From an uncultured Gammaproteobacteria bacterium (GTDB lineage Bacteria > Pseudomonadota > Gammaproteobacteria > PS1 > Pseudothioglobaceae), in the NCBI GenBank assembly GCA_913057955.1, contig CAJXOB010000004.1:1-63830 (forward strand): a DNA stretch of 63,830 nucleotides. Direction: 5' to 3'. Both the position numbers and the translations under genes were made by a program. Positions 26,672 through 36,377 of the stretch are shown piece by piece. Numbering within the stretch: the first letter of the stretch is position 1; every line of letters starts with the position of its first letter. The notes beneath the pieces are model-generated. The model saw only the letters and a list, made by a program, of their open reading frames with translations. It was not told the origin of the DNA and did not search any database.

Positions 26672-28387
26672 ATGGGTTATAGACAATTCGTAAAGAGACT
26701 CTTTCCATACTTAAAAAACCATATTGGAAAACTTTTCTTTACATCATTAATGATGATATTTGCTACGGTATTGGAGACATCAATACCTGAGATTACAGGG
26801 CAAGTAGTCGACATATTATTCTCTAATAATCACTCCAGTAAGGCTGCACTTTCTTATTCAGCAGCTCTATTCATTGTAATCGCACTAAGTTCTGTATTCG
26901 CTTTGATATCGGTCAGTGCAAGCTCTTGGATTTCAAACAAAGTAATATTAGATCTAAGAGTTGATATGTTTACCAAACTTCTTAAGCTCCCTAAAACCTA
27001 CTTTGATAAAAACACAACAGGGGAGACACTTTCTAAGTTGACTTTTGACGTTGAGCAAATCTCTGCAGCTGCTTCAACAATGTGGCTGGCGCTTATTAAA
27101 TCTTCCTTCACCGTTGTAATATTAACGGGGTATTTATTCTATAAAAATTTCCTATTAAGCCTTACTCTTTTAGTGCTACTTCCGCTTGTGTATTTTGCAG
27201 TAAAACTATCCACGAGTAGAATCAGAAAAAGCTCAAGAAAAGTTCAAGAGTCAATGGGGAAAATGACCCATCTATTGAATGAAAATATTTCAGGTAATGA
27301 TCTTATTAAAATATATAACGCTCAATCTAGCGAACAAAATAAATTTTTTAATATTATTAATACAATACGCCAGCAAAGGTTCAAAGTTGATTTGGCTGCA
27401 GGCCTTAACACTTCGATTGTAAATGCTCTAATTGGCTTGGCTTTAGCGTGCGTTGTTTATTTTTCATCAACCCACTTAATGATGAGTGCTGGTGACTTTT
27501 TAGCTTACTTTACAGCTATGGGCATGCTAGTCAAACCTTCTAAAACGCTCATAAACATTAATAAGCCATTACAGCAAGCTTTGGTATCAGGAGCGAGTGT
27601 TTTTGGTTTAATTGATGAGAGGTCCGAGACCAATCTTGGGAGTACAAAAATGAAACAAGCAGGAGGGGATATTTACTTTGATAACGTTAGTTTTTCGTAT
27701 GCTAATGAAAAACCTTCATTAAAAAATATCACTCTAAATATTAAGAATGGAGAGACTATTGCTCTCGTTGGCTCAACTGGAAGCGGTAAAACTACTTTGG
27801 TCAACCTTCTTGCACGCTTCTATAATCCAACAGAAGGCAACATATTAATAAATGGCGAAAATATTAATAACTATGATCTAGAGTCTTTCAGATCAAACTT
27901 TTCTTTTGTAGATCAAAATGTGCGGTTATTTAATGACACTATTAGTGGCAATATTGCATTTGGACAAAAAGAAAAAATGCCAATGGATTCAATTGTTAAC
28001 GCTGCAAATATCTCCAACTCAACTGAGTTCATTGAAAAGCTTGATCACAAATTTGACTCTGACATTGGAGAAGATGGGGTTACCCTATCTGGCGGCCAGC
28101 GACAAAGACTTTCTATTGCTAGAGCAATTGCCAAAGATAGTGCAATTTTAATTCTTGATGAGGCAACCTCAGCGCTTGACTCTGCAACTGAAAAACTCGT
28201 TCAATCAGCAATCACTAAAATGCAGAAAGGCCGAACCACAATCATTATTGCGCATCGATTAAGCACAATACAAAATGCTGATCGCATTATCGTATTAAAA
28301 GAAGGTGCGATTATTGAGCAAGGATCTCATAAAGAGTTAATTAAAGCCTCTGGCGAATACGCAAAGTTAAACCAGCAACAACTTTAA
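26672..28387 (+). CDS. msbA: MsbA-like lipid A exporter (ABC half-transporter)
   Basis: The 571-residue protein is a fused ABC half-transporter: about six membrane helices (residues 20-310) and a nucleotide-binding domain. The Walker A is GSTGSGKTTL, the signature is LSGGQRQRL, the Walker B is ILILDEATSALD and the H-loop is IAHRLST. It best fits MsbA, which flips lipid A-core, but related exporters have the same architecture. No lpxK or kdo gene is adjacent. Monocistronic, divergent from pyrG. Confidence 0.8.
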   Translation: MGYRQFVKRLFPYLKNHIGKLFFTSLMMIFATVLETSIPEITGQVVDILFSNNHSSKAALSYSAALFIVIALSSVFALISVSASSWISNKVILDLRVDMFTKLLKLPKTYFDKNTTGETLSKLTFDVEQISAAASTMWLALIKSSFTVVILTGYLFYKNFLLSLTLLVLLPLVYFAVKLSTSRIRKSSRKVQESMGKMTHLLNENISGNDLIKIYNAQSSEQNKFFNIINTIRQQRFKVDLAAGLNTSIVNALIGLALACVVYFSSTHLMMSAGDFLAYFTAMGMLVKPSKTLININKPLQQALVSGASVFGLIDERSETNLGSTKMKQAGGDIYFDNVSFSYANEKPSLKNITLNIKNGETIALVGSTGSGKTTLVNLLARFYNPTEGNILINGENINNYDLESFRSNFSFVDQNVRLFNDTISGNIAFGQKEKMPMDSIVNAANISNSTEFIEKLDHKFDSDIGEDGVTLSGGQRQRLSIARAIAKDSAILILDEATSALDSATEKLVQSAITKMQKGRTTIIIAHRLSTIQNADRIIVLKEGAIIEQGSHKELIKASGEYAKLNQQQL

Positions 28388-28398
28388 AATACTTAACT

Positions 28399-29469
28399 TT
28401 ACTTATTTCTTATGCGATTTAATGCGCTTGATGCATCAAGCACGCCTCTAACTTTTTCAGAGGCGGAAAGTAATGTCTCTTCCCTACCAACGTGCCATAG
28501 AATTAAGCTAGCAGAATAGACTAAACCATCATAAAACATTCCATCTTTTCCAGAAAGAGCTGATTGACCTAATTCAGCAACATACGTTGCCAGAGAGTTT
28601 CTGTTTTGAGGACTTTCAAACTCCTTTGGAATACTGATAGCACGAAACTCACGATGGATTCCTATTGTCTTAGGGTCAATATCAACTCTGTCTTTTTCTT
28701 CGCCTTTATGATAAGACACCATCATTCCTTTTTGCCTCAGTGATGGAACTACTCCGCCCTCCACACCGCGTATTAATAGGCTACTTGAAAAGCCTGCTTG
28801 ATCTGCCAGAGAGGCGTATATTGGTGGGTAAGGTTTATGGACATAGCCCAAAATTGAATGAGTATTAATACCTTTTATAGGGCCAATTAATGATTCAACT
28901 GTATTCAGAACAGTTCTTTTAACTAATTTATTTCTAAGTGGGACCAGATCATGAAGTGGCTTACAATATTTACTTTGATCAATATAAGTCCAGCCAATAG
29001 ATCCATCCTCTATTCTATTTAGAGCATCATCAATTGACAAATCAACGTTCTGATTTATAGCTTTATAAATATGACGGTGAGTTAATCCAAATTTTGGAGA
29101 AACAGAATCCAAGCCATGAATAACAGTTGGAAAACCTAACTCCGCGAGCAATGGCGGTAAAAAAGAAGAAATGGGAATGGATCGATTAAATCCGCTATAG
29201 GGGTCCCCAATATCTATTAAATTCTTAACTGAAGATTGCCTGGAGTTAATTGAACTCAATAATGCCAATAAAATGCCAATATTTTCATCCAATGTTTCAC
29301 GCTTCATTCTCATTGCAATTAAAAAAATTGCACTTTGAACCTCATTAATTTCACCATTTAAAATTGCCTTCATTGCAAGTTCGGACTCTTTCAAGCTAAT
29401 ACTTTTACTAAGAACTGGACCCGTCGCTATGCGCTGAATAATAGAATGCATCAATTCAGCCGAATTCAT
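28399..29469 (-). CDS. TrpD2/YbiB-like phosphoribosyltransferase-fold protein
   Basis: The 356-residue product has the nucleoside phosphorylase/anthranilate phosphoribosyltransferase fold: a helical N-terminal domain (LKESELAMKAILNGEINEVQSAIFLIAMRMK region) and a glycosyltransferase-family-3 core, with DIGDPY and the RGVEGG segment. YbiB/TrpD2 proteins bind nucleic acid rather than acting in tryptophan synthesis; there is no trp operon here. It overlaps the Rieske gene by four bases, so the pair is co-translated. Which of the two roles applies is not known. Confidence 0.75.
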   Translation of the reverse strand: MNSAELMHSIIQRIATGPVLSKSISLKESELAMKAILNGEINEVQSAIFLIAMRMKRETLDENIGILLALLSSINSRQSSVKNLIDIGDPYSGFNRSIPISSFLPPLLAELGFPTVIHGLDSVSPKFGLTHRHIYKAINQNVDLSIDDALNRIEDGSIGWTYIDQSKYCKPLHDLVPLRNKLVKRTVLNTVESLIGPIKGINTHSILGYVHKPYPPIYASLADQAGFSSSLLIRGVEGGVVPSLRQKGMMVSYHKGEEKDRVDIDPKTIGIHREFRAISIPKEFESPQNRNSLATYVAELGQSALSGKDGMFYDGLVYSASLILWHVGREETLLSASEKVRGVLDASSALNRIRNK

Positions 29470-29783
29470 TTATCTGCTTCCTCAATTTGAATACTTACTA
29501 GCCCATCTTTAAGTTTAGCTTGGAAAGTTTTAAGCGGATGAATATCATCATCTACGCAGAGGCCAGAATCTAAATTAAATGTGTATCCATGAAGCGCGCA
29601 TTTAATTTCATTACCCTGAACACACCCTAGACTCAGCTTAATGTCTTCATGTGGGCAGCGATTCTCAAAACAATACAAATGCTTGTTGATAGAAGTAATA
29701 ACTAAATCAAGATCCTCAATATGGATCTCTTTCATCAGATTAGGTAGCGGAGGGGATTCTAATGTATTAAACCACATTAGCAA
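29466..29783 (-). CDS. Small Rieske [2Fe-2S] protein
   Basis: This 105-residue soluble protein has a complete Rieske cluster site: Cys43-x-His45 in CPHED and Cys62-x2-His65 in CALHG. It has no membrane anchor and no catalytic domain, so it should be an electron-transfer ferredoxin like those of dioxygenases or NirD. It is fused neither to an oxygenase nor to a reductase. The neighbour TrpD2-like gene overlaps it by four bases. Start may be Met3. Confidence 0.85.
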   Translation of the reverse strand: MLMWFNTLESPPLPNLMKEIHIEDLDLVITSINKHLYCFENRCPHEDIKLSLGCVQGNEIKCALHGYTFNLDSGLCVDDDIHPLKTFQAKLKDGLVSIQIEEADK

Positions 29784-29789
29784 AGTAAT

Positions 29790-30398
29790 CTAGAAAAGCG
29801 TCCATATTCGATTACTATCAAGTTCATCTCTGCACTGGGAGAGCTGAGTCTTATAGGTGTTAGATTTACTTTCAACTTTTTTTGCAATATCAAGCAACCA
29901 GGCTTTGCTTTCATAGCTTTTCTTATTAAAGCCGCCATGACCCTCATGGTATGCAAGATACTGGCGATATGCGTCTGTTTTACTAATCTTAGACCTTAAT
30001 GAAGACTGGTTAGCATACCATCCAACAAAATCAATCGCATCAGTGAAATCATCTCTTTTAGCAGTCTTGTTGCCAGTTTTAAGTTGGTACCACTCCCAAG
30101 TTGCTTTTTTAGCCTGGGTATAGCCAAATGAATCGGTTGGTCTTGCGCCAGGTATGATTCCAAAAATTTTATTACGAGGTGGCTTCGCTTTTGAAGCAAA
30201 GCGAGACTCTTGATGAATGATTGCCATCTGCAAGTGCATCGGCACTTTCCATTTCTCCTCACTCAGCTTAGCTGCTCGATACCAGCTCACCTTCTCATCT
30301 AGTAAATTACAGATGTTAGTAACTTCTCTAGCAGGCGTTGAAAGACAACCAGAAACAGAAATTACAACTAACAAGCTTAGGACAAACAGTTTTTTCAT
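29790..30398 (-). CDS. SLT-domain lipoprotein, putative lytic transglycosylase
   Basis: The product has a lipoprotein signal with lipobox VSGC (Cys18). An SLT-like lysozyme fold follows, with the candidate catalytic Glu in IIHQESRF, then the SFGYTQAKKATW segment and a YHEGHGG motif. It is 202 residues long. It should cleave peptidoglycan from the outer membrane inner face. It lies just after the cold-shock-like gene on the same strand. The putative LspA substrate status follows from the lipobox. Confidence 0.8.
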   Translation of the reverse strand: MKKLFVLSLLVVISVSGCLSTPAREVTNICNLLDEKVSWYRAAKLSEEKWKVPMHLQMAIIHQESRFASKAKPPRNKIFGIIPGARPTDSFGYTQAKKATWEWYQLKTGNKTAKRDDFTDAIDFVGWYANQSSLRSKISKTDAYRQYLAYHEGHGGFNKKSYESKAWLLDIAKKVESKSNTYKTQLSQCRDELDSNRIWTLF

Positions 30399-30704
30399 TT
30401 AAGCAATAAAAACAAAGTAGGCAATAATCAACTGAAAAACTAATAAAACACCAAACATTGCTTTAATGTCGTTATCAGTTAAAGGCTCTGACTCTTCAGC
30501 AACTTTCTCTAACTTAACGTCAATAGCAACTAGACCTTTATCAGAGTTTTCAACTTTAAATTTAACTCTAGTGTCACTTCTTAAACGTGATTTATTAAAA
30601 ACATTTTTCTGGTGAACGAAATACTTTTCATTATCGTCTCCCGTAATAAATCCATAACCTTTTGTACCAAATTGGGCGACTATGCCCGTCATTTTTTTAG
30701 CCAT
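30399..30704 (-). CDS. Cold-shock domain protein with C-terminal membrane helix
   Basis: The N-terminal 65 residues form a cold-shock domain: KKMTGIVAQFGTKGYGFITGDD (RNP1-like KGYGFI) and KYFVHQKNV (RNP2-like YFVH). A charged linker follows, then one hydrophobic helix at the extreme C-terminus (about residues 80-100). The start at 30704 overlaps the TPMT stop (TAATG), preferred over an earlier ATG. Typical CspA proteins lack the helix; longer DUF1294 fusions have several. The sole terminal helix suggests membrane tethering of an RNA-binding domain. Confidence 0.8.
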   Translation of the reverse strand: MAKKMTGIVAQFGTKGYGFITGDDNEKYFVHQKNVFNKSRLRSDTRVKFKVENSDKGLVAIDVKLEKVAEESEPLTDNDIKAMFGVLLVFQLIIAYFVFIA

Positions 30705-31366
30705 TACATTCTCACTTTTTGCAGACAATACACTGCTTTTTCAACAAAATCTACTCCTTCAAGTAGAAACATTGGCTCATTTTCAATATCATTAATATAC
30801 TCAAACTCTTGGCACTGAAAAGAACCACCATAAAGTGAATCAACCTCAGATTTACTAACAGCAAATGGTGGGCCAACCCGTTGATGTTGAGGATAGTTCA
30901 ACGTTAACAATAATATCCTTACATCTTTAGATATTATATCATTTAAATGATTCACATATTTTGGTCTTAATGCCTTATCTAGTGCAATAAGTGATGCTCG
31001 ATCATAAACAGCCTTGACGTTAACTAAGTGCCTCGGATTTAAAGTAAAGAAATCGCCACAGAATATTTGAATTCCTTTGCCCTCATAAAGTTTCAGCCCA
31101 TCAATTTTAGAAACAGAATACTCTAATTTGTTCTCGCTAAAAAACTGCTCGGCAGCAATCTCACTCATCTCTACGCCAACAACTTTAAGGCCTTTTTGCA
31201 AGAGGTATAACATATCAAGACTCTTTCCACAGAGCGGGACAAAAATCTTATCGCCAGTAACTAAATTCAGTTTAGAGAAATACTCAATCAATTGGGAATT
31301 AATTTGCTCTGCGTGCCAACCAATTTTATTGTTTTCCCATCTCTTGTGCCAGTCTGTCATATTCAT
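30704..31366 (-). CDS. tpm: Thiopurine S-methyltransferase family protein
   Basis: The 220-residue protein matches bacterial TPMT: the WHKRWENNKIGWHAEQIN start, FVPLCGKSLDMLYL (SAM motif I region), VGVEMSEIAAEQFF and the VYDRASLIALDKALRPKYV segment. In bacteria these enzymes methylate chalcogen compounds such as selenium or tellurium species, and thiopurines. It is coupled by TAATG to the cold-shock gene and divergent from ung. Confidence 0.9.
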   Translation of the reverse strand: MNMTDWHKRWENNKIGWHAEQINSQLIEYFSKLNLVTGDKIFVPLCGKSLDMLYLLQKGLKVVGVEMSEIAAEQFFSENKLEYSVSKIDGLKLYEGKGIQIFCGDFFTLNPRHLVNVKAVYDRASLIALDKALRPKYVNHLNDIISKDVRILLLTLNYPQHQRVGPPFAVSKSEVDSLYGGSFQCQEFEYINDIENEPMFLLEGVDFVEKAVYCLQKVRM

Positions 31367-31410
31367 TCCTTGATATAATAGAGAATCATATTAGTGAATC
31401 ATAAAACATT

Positions 31411-32082
31411 ATGACCAATTTTAAAAGTGGCTGGTCAGATTATTTAAGTCCAGAAAAAGAGAAGCAGTATTTTAGAGCTTTAGATTTTTATCTTAACTCA
31501 AAAAGGAATTTAAATATCTATCCTCCGAAGAATTCCTGGTTCAAGGCACTCGAATATTCAAGTTTTGAAAAAACCAAGGTAATCATACTGGGGCAAGACC
31601 CTTATCATGGAGAAGGTCAAGCAGAAGGTTTAAGCTTTTCCGTGCCAAAAGGAATTGCTATTCCGCCATCACTTAGAAATATTTTTAAAGAACTGCATAG
31701 CGATGATGTGGGCTTTACTAAACCCGAACATGGAAATTTAATATCTTGGGCACATCAAGGTGTGCTTCTTCTTAACTGCGTTCTTACAGTCGAAAAAAAT
31801 AAACCTGCATCACATGCTAATCAAGGATGGGAAAATTTTACAGACGAGATAATTAAAATCTTAAGTATCAATAAAAGTAATTTAGTATTTGTTCTTTGGG
31901 GCTCTTATGCAAATAAAAAATCTGAGTTAATTGATAGCGGCAAACACCTAATACTTAGTGCGCCCCACCCTTCTCCCTTTTCTGCTTATAAAGGTTTCTT
32001 TGGCTCTAAGCATTTTTCTAAAACAAACCATTACCTTAAATCAACAAATCAAGAAATTATTGACTGGAGCATTCCCCTATGA
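31411..32082 (+). CDS. ung: Uracil-DNA glycosylase
   Basis: Family 1 UDG removes uracil from DNA. The 223-residue product has the water-activating loop [18 protein letters not shown], the [10 protein letters not shown] segment and the [21 protein letters not shown] leucine-loop region. All catalytic residues (Asp in QDPYH, His in HPSP) are present. It overlaps pdxB by four bases (ATGA). Confidence 0.97.
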   Translation: MTNFKSGWSDYLSPEKEKQYFRALDFYLNSKRNLNIYPPKNSWFKALEYSSFEKTKVIILGQDPYHGEGQAEGLSFSVPKGIAIPPSLRNIFKELHSDDVGFTKPEHGNLISWAHQGVLLLNCVLTVEKNKPASHANQGWENFTDEIIKILSINKSNLVFVLWGSYANKKSELIDSGKHLILSAPHPSPFSAYKGFFGSKHFSKTNHYLKSTNQEIIDWSIPL

Positions 32083-33122
32083 AATTAATGATTGATGATG
32101 CAGTTTGGGGTTATAAAGAAATATTTTCTGAGTTTGGAGAAATTAACACCCTTCCAGGGAGGGACATTAACCGGAAGAGTTTATTAGATTGCGAGATACT
32201 CATAGTACGATCAAGAACTAAAGTAAATAAACAACTCCTTGATGGAACCAAAGTTAGGTTTGTTGGCTCAACAGTTGCCGGACTTGATCACATTGACGAA
32301 AATTATTTACACGAAAATGGCATTTCATTTGCATCTGCTCAAGGATGTAATGCAAATGCTGTCGCAGAGTATGTAATCAGCGCAATTTCAAATCTAGCCA
32401 ATGATTATAGTTTTGATTTATCAACGAAAACGCTAGGAATAATTGGCGTTGGAAATGTTGGAACAAGGTTAGATTTCAAAGCAAAGCAACTTGGAATAAC
32501 CACCCTTCTTAACGATCCTATTCGTGAAATTAACGAAGGAAAGAATGAGTTTGTGGATCTTGATATAGCGCTTAGTGCCGATATTGTAACTTTCCATACT
32601 CCCCTAACTTTTTCAGGGGCTCACCCTACTCACAACCTCCTTGGAAGCCATAACTTTGAAATAATTAAAGAAGATTCTATTTTAATCAACGCAGCTCGAG
32701 GAGGAATAATTGATGAAAGCATTTGGGCAGTCACTAAAACAAAAGAAAATATAATAGACTGCTGGGAGAATGAGCCAAACATTAACTCTAAACTACAAAG
32801 TGATGCCTACTGGGCAACGCCTCACATCGCAGGACATTCAATAGATGCAAAATTTATGGGTAGTTTTATGATTTATAAAGAGCTGTGTCACTTTTTAAAA
32901 GCGTCATTTAACAATGAAATTGGGCAGCTTATTAATCCACAAGTGAGGGTCATTAATGACAGCACACTTCATGAAACTCTTAATGCAATATACTCATTTT
33001 TCAATGATCATGAAGCTATAAAAGAAACTTCAAATTTTGAAGATTATCGCCGTAATTATCCTGAGCGCTATGAGTGGCGTCACTTCAAAGCTCAATTTGA
33101 CTTACCTAAAAATGAACTTTAG
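32079..33122 (+). CDS. pdxB: Erythronate-4-phosphate dehydrogenase
   Basis: PdxB acts in the DXP-dependent pyridoxal phosphate pathway, oxidising 4-phosphoerythronate. The 347-residue protein is a D-isomer-specific dehydrogenase with an NAD motif ([12 protein letters not shown]), [11 protein letters not shown] and [13 protein letters not shown] with the catalytic His. The C-terminal dimerisation domain is typical of PdxB and absent from SerA. The window has many PLP enzymes, including LtaE and the DpaL-like lyase. Its stop is close to the aspA stop (convergent). Confidence 0.93.
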   Translation: MKLMIDDAVWGYKEIFSEFGEINTLPGRDINRKSLLDCEILIVRSRTKVNKQLLDGTKVRFVGSTVAGLDHIDENYLHENGISFASAQGCNANAVAEYVISAISNLANDYSFDLSTKTLGIIGVGNVGTRLDFKAKQLGITTLLNDPIREINEGKNEFVDLDIALSADIVTFHTPLTFSGAHPTHNLLGSHNFEIIKEDSILINAARGGIIDESIWAVTKTKENIIDCWENEPNINSKLQSDAYWATPHIAGHSIDAKFMGSFMIYKELCHFLKASFNNEIGQLINPQVRVINDSTLHETLNAIYSFFNDHEAIKETSNFEDYRRNYPERYEWRHFKAQFDLPKNEL

Positions 33123-33130
33123 CTCTATAT

Positions 33131-34528
33131 TCAATGAATATTTGGTTTTGTCAGGTTGTCAACATGCAAAACTTCATTCACCTGATCTTCACTCATTAGT
33201 CCCTCTTTAATGATTATCTCTCGAACTGTCATTCCATCTTTTAAGGCTTTTTTAGCAATGCGAGCTGACTCTTTATAGCCCAAATGAGGAGTAAAGAATG
33301 TCGCTATTCCTGGGCTTTGTTCAACATATCTTGCGCACACTTCAACATTTGCAGTAATTCCGTCTACACACTTCGTTCTTAGCATTATCATTGCATTGGT
33401 CATATAGCGCAATGAACGCAGAATGTTGACCGCTAAAACAGGCTCAAAGGCGTTGAGCTGCATTTGACCAGCCTCAGCCGCTAATGTAATGACCAGATCA
33501 TTTCCAATTACTTGAAAGGCAGTTTGATTAACAGCCTCAGGAATAACAGGATTAACTTTGCCAGGCATAATTGAAGATCCAGCTTGAACGGCTGGCAGAT
33601 TTATCTCATTAAACCCAGCAATCGGGCCTGATGATAACAACCTTAAGTCATTAGATATTTTTGAAAGCTTTATGGCAACCCTCTTAAGAACAGAAGAGAA
33701 CGACACAAAAGCACTGGTGTCAGATGTTGCAGCAATTGGATTTGGAGCAAGAACTAAAGGCAGTCCAGACAATTCTGCCAAAGCCTCTACCGCTATTTTT
33801 GGATAATCTAGATGACTATTGATACCTGTGCCAATAGCTGTAGCACCTAAATTGACTTCCATGAATAATTGTGACATTTCGTTAAGCCTTTTAATGTCAT
33901 CTAATAAGGTATTACCGAAAGCAGTAAACTCCTGACCAAGACTCATTGGAACAGCGTCTTGCAATTGTGTTCGGCCCATTTTAATAATGCCAGCAAATTC
34001 AACTCCTTTAGCATGAAAAGAATCAGACAGGTCCTTTATGGCTTTTAATAAAGGGTCATACTCTTTTAAAAATCCAACCAATAAAGCAGTCGGGTACGTG
34101 TCATTAGTAGACTGCGACATGTTGACATGCATAAGCGGTGAGATGGCTTCATAATCACCCTTCTCTTTTCCTATCATTTCTAGTGCAACATTTGCAATGA
34201 CCTCATTAGCATTCATATTGGTTGAAGTTCCAGCGCCGCCTTGAATAATTTCTACAACAAACTGATCATGAAACTCGCCATCAATAATCCTCTCACATGC
34301 GCTAACTATAGGTTTATAAATTTCATCATCTAATAGGCCCAGTTTATTGTTTGCTCGAGCGCACGCAAGCTTAACCATGGCATAAGCTATAACTATGTTT
34401 GGATAAACTGAAATAGCGACATCGGCTATAGGGAAATTATCAACAGCACGCTTGCTATGAATTCCATAATAAGCATCATAAGGTATTTTCATTTCACCTA
34501 AAAAATCAGTTTCAATTCTATATTTCAT
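33131..34528 (-). CDS. aspA: Aspartate ammonia-lyase
   Basis: The 465-residue protein belongs to the aspartase/fumarase superfamily. The N-terminal RIETDFLGEMKIP and the active loop GSSIMPGKVNPVIPEA (with catalytic Ser) fit aspartase rather than class II fumarase. Further motifs: GGAGTSTNMNANEVIAN, MSQSTNDTYPTAL and GRTQLQDAVPMSLG. It deaminates aspartate to fumarate, reversible. Fumarase class II remains a less likely alternative. Convergent with pdxB. Confidence 0.9.
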   Translation of the reverse strand: MKYRIETDFLGEMKIPYDAYYGIHSKRAVDNFPIADVAISVYPNIVIAYAMVKLACARANNKLGLLDDEIYKPIVSACERIIDGEFHDQFVVEIIQGGAGTSTNMNANEVIANVALEMIGKEKGDYEAISPLMHVNMSQSTNDTYPTALLVGFLKEYDPLLKAIKDLSDSFHAKGVEFAGIIKMGRTQLQDAVPMSLGQEFTAFGNTLLDDIKRLNEMSQLFMEVNLGATAIGTGINSHLDYPKIAVEALAELSGLPLVLAPNPIAATSDTSAFVSFSSVLKRVAIKLSKISNDLRLLSSGPIAGFNEINLPAVQAGSSIMPGKVNPVIPEAVNQTAFQVIGNDLVITLAAEAGQMQLNAFEPVLAVNILRSLRYMTNAMIMLRTKCVDGITANVEVCARYVEQSPGIATFFTPHLGYKESARIAKKALKDGMTVREIIIKEGLMSEDQVNEVLHVDNLTKPNIH

Positions 34529-34647
34529 AATTTCAAATATTAAACAAAAGTTTTGTTAAATTAACTTAAAGATTGTGTAAATGATACGCTTATGAGTATT
34601 TAACTTTTGACAGCATTAGTGAATTAAGAGTCGACTATGAAGCAATA

Positions 34648-35409
34648 CTAAATGAGAGAATACAAATATCTAGCTAGCATTGAAATTGACATAATGACAA
34701 TTAAAAAACGAATCACAAGTGGATTCGCTTTTAATAAATAATGGGTACCAAAAAAAGCGCCTATTAACTGCCCTGCCATCATTATGAAGCCAATTAAAAA
34801 GCCTATATGGCCAAAACTAAAGAAAACTATAAACCCAGCAATGTTTGATGCAAAATTTAATGGCTTTGCTAGAATTGTCGCTTGGATAATTTCAAGTTTT
34901 TTAAGCATAACACCTGTCATTACAAAAAAAGATCCAGCACCTGGCCCAAACATGCCATCATAAAAGCCAACAACTGGAACGGCATATTTATCAAAGCGTT
35001 TGTCAGGTCCTTTGGTCTTTGAGGTAGTTTTGGGTTTAGGAGAGATAATAAAATAGATTGAAATAAAAACCAATACTATCGGTATCGCGTAAGACAAAGC
35101 TTTGGTGTCAATAAACTGAACAATAACCCCGCCGATTGCAGATCCAATAAAAGCCACTAGCATTAAATACTTAACTGCATTCCAGTTCAACTTTTTTTTG
35201 CGAAAAAGGAGCAATGTTGCAATACCTGTGCCCATACTGCCCTGAAACTTATTAGTACCAAGAACATAGATAGGCGGAATACCACTTAATAATAATGCAG
35301 GAACTGCCAGCAATCCTCCACCTCCAACAAGGGTATCAAGAAAACCTGCAACCATTCCAACTAGAAATAAAAAAGTTAAAATTTCCAAAGAGTAGTTTGC
35401 TAAATCCAT
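34648..35409 (-). CDS. TauE/SafE (TSUP) family anion permease
   Basis: The 253-residue protein has about eight hydrophobic helices. The first holds the family motif FLDTLVGGGGLLAVPALLLSG and the second half has the matching GFYDGMFGPGAGSFFV repeat. TSUP members move sulfite, sulfoacetate or related anions, a reasonable fit to a sulfur oxidiser, but substrate is not predictable. It is five bases after the PhyH gene, so both are probably one transcript. Confidence 0.88.
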   Translation of the reverse strand: MDLANYSLEILTFLFLVGMVAGFLDTLVGGGGLLAVPALLLSGIPPIYVLGTNKFQGSMGTGIATLLLFRKKKLNWNAVKYLMLVAFIGSAIGGVIVQFIDTKALSYAIPIVLVFISIYFIISPKPKTTSKTKGPDKRFDKYAVPVVGFYDGMFGPGAGSFFVMTGVMLKKLEIIQATILAKPLNFASNIAGFIVFFSFGHIGFLIGFIMMAGQLIGAFFGTHYLLKANPLVIRFLIVIMSISMLARYLYSLI

Positions 35410-35413
35410 AATA

Positions 35414-36211
35414 TCAATTACCCCAAATAACTGGAAACCAGTCTTCCCTTAATCGCTCTCCATTTTTTTGATTTATATTTGGAAAATTAGGAGAGGTGCG
35501 GCCTGTTCGATTGCGATAAACCACATCATCACCAAGTAAACGAAACGAAAGTGTGCGGCTTATATCATCTGTCTTATTGGCGCTTGCCCCATGTATTGTC
35601 TTAAAATTAAAAGCAATAACATCGCCTGGCTCTGTTTTCCATTGCTTGATTTCAAAATCACCATTATCAACATTTGGCATATCCATAAAAGCATCATCAT
35701 CTTCATAAAAGCTCTCATTATTAGCCCAGTTTGTTGGGCGAATTTCTTTTTTAAAACTATGACTACCAGCCAAAGATTTTAAAGAAACACTCTTTTCTCT
35801 TGGCTCAAGGGGGAGCCAAAAACTTACCGTTTGATGCCCTGAAACGCAGTAGTAAGGAAGGTCTTGGTGCCAAGGAGTAAGTGTGCCAGAGAGTGCTTCC
35901 TTGTAAAAAAAATGATCGTGAAAAAATTGTACGGATGTTGATTCCATTAATCCTGCGGCAATAGGAGCTAAAGGTGAGTTTAGTACAAAATCTGAATACT
36001 CAGGAATACGCCGCCAATTACAAAAATCCTCCAAAAATTTACCTTCATAATCTTTTCCTTTATGAGTCAAAGCGCTTTCACTTGGATTACCAATATGATG
36101 CTCAGCGCCCTTAGTTAACGTATCAATCCATTCATTAAAAACACCTCGAAGAATAACGACACCATCATTTTGAAAGTCTTGTATATCTGATTTATTAAGA
36201 AGTATTGTCAT
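35414..36211 (-). CDS. Phytanoyl-CoA dioxygenase (PhyH) family protein
   Basis: The 265-residue protein is an Fe(II)/2-oxoglutarate oxygenase. The iron triad is His115 and Asp117 in WHQD, and His207 in TIHGAS; Arg219 in SRTLSFRL is the likely 2-oxoglutarate ligand. PhyH-type enzymes hydroxylate small molecules, including ectoine (EctD), phosphonates and phytanoyl-CoA. The EctD signature is not evident. The gene is co-directional with the TSUP permease, so the two may handle one sulfonate- or phosphonate-like compound. Substrate unknown. Confidence 0.82.
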   Translation of the reverse strand: MTILLNKSDIQDFQNDGVVILRGVFNEWIDTLTKGAEHHIGNPSESALTHKGKDYEGKFLEDFCNWRRIPEYSDFVLNSPLAPIAAGLMESTSVQFFHDHFFYKEALSGTLTPWHQDLPYYCVSGHQTVSFWLPLEPREKSVSLKSLAGSHSFKKEIRPTNWANNESFYEDDDAFMDMPNVDNGDFEIKQWKTEPGDVIAFNFKTIHGASANKTDDISRTLSFRLLGDDVVYRNRTGRTSPNFPNINQKNGERLREDWFPVIWGN

Positions 36212-36377
36212 TAATATTGGTTCGTTGATATTACTATTTTATGATTCTATTTACAATGAACCTATGATAATGACTAAATCCCAGGATTTAGAATATAAAT
36301 ATAATAATTAATACACAGCAAGAGAGCGGGCAAAAACAACTGTATTATTACTATAATTTTTACAGCTACAACCATCA

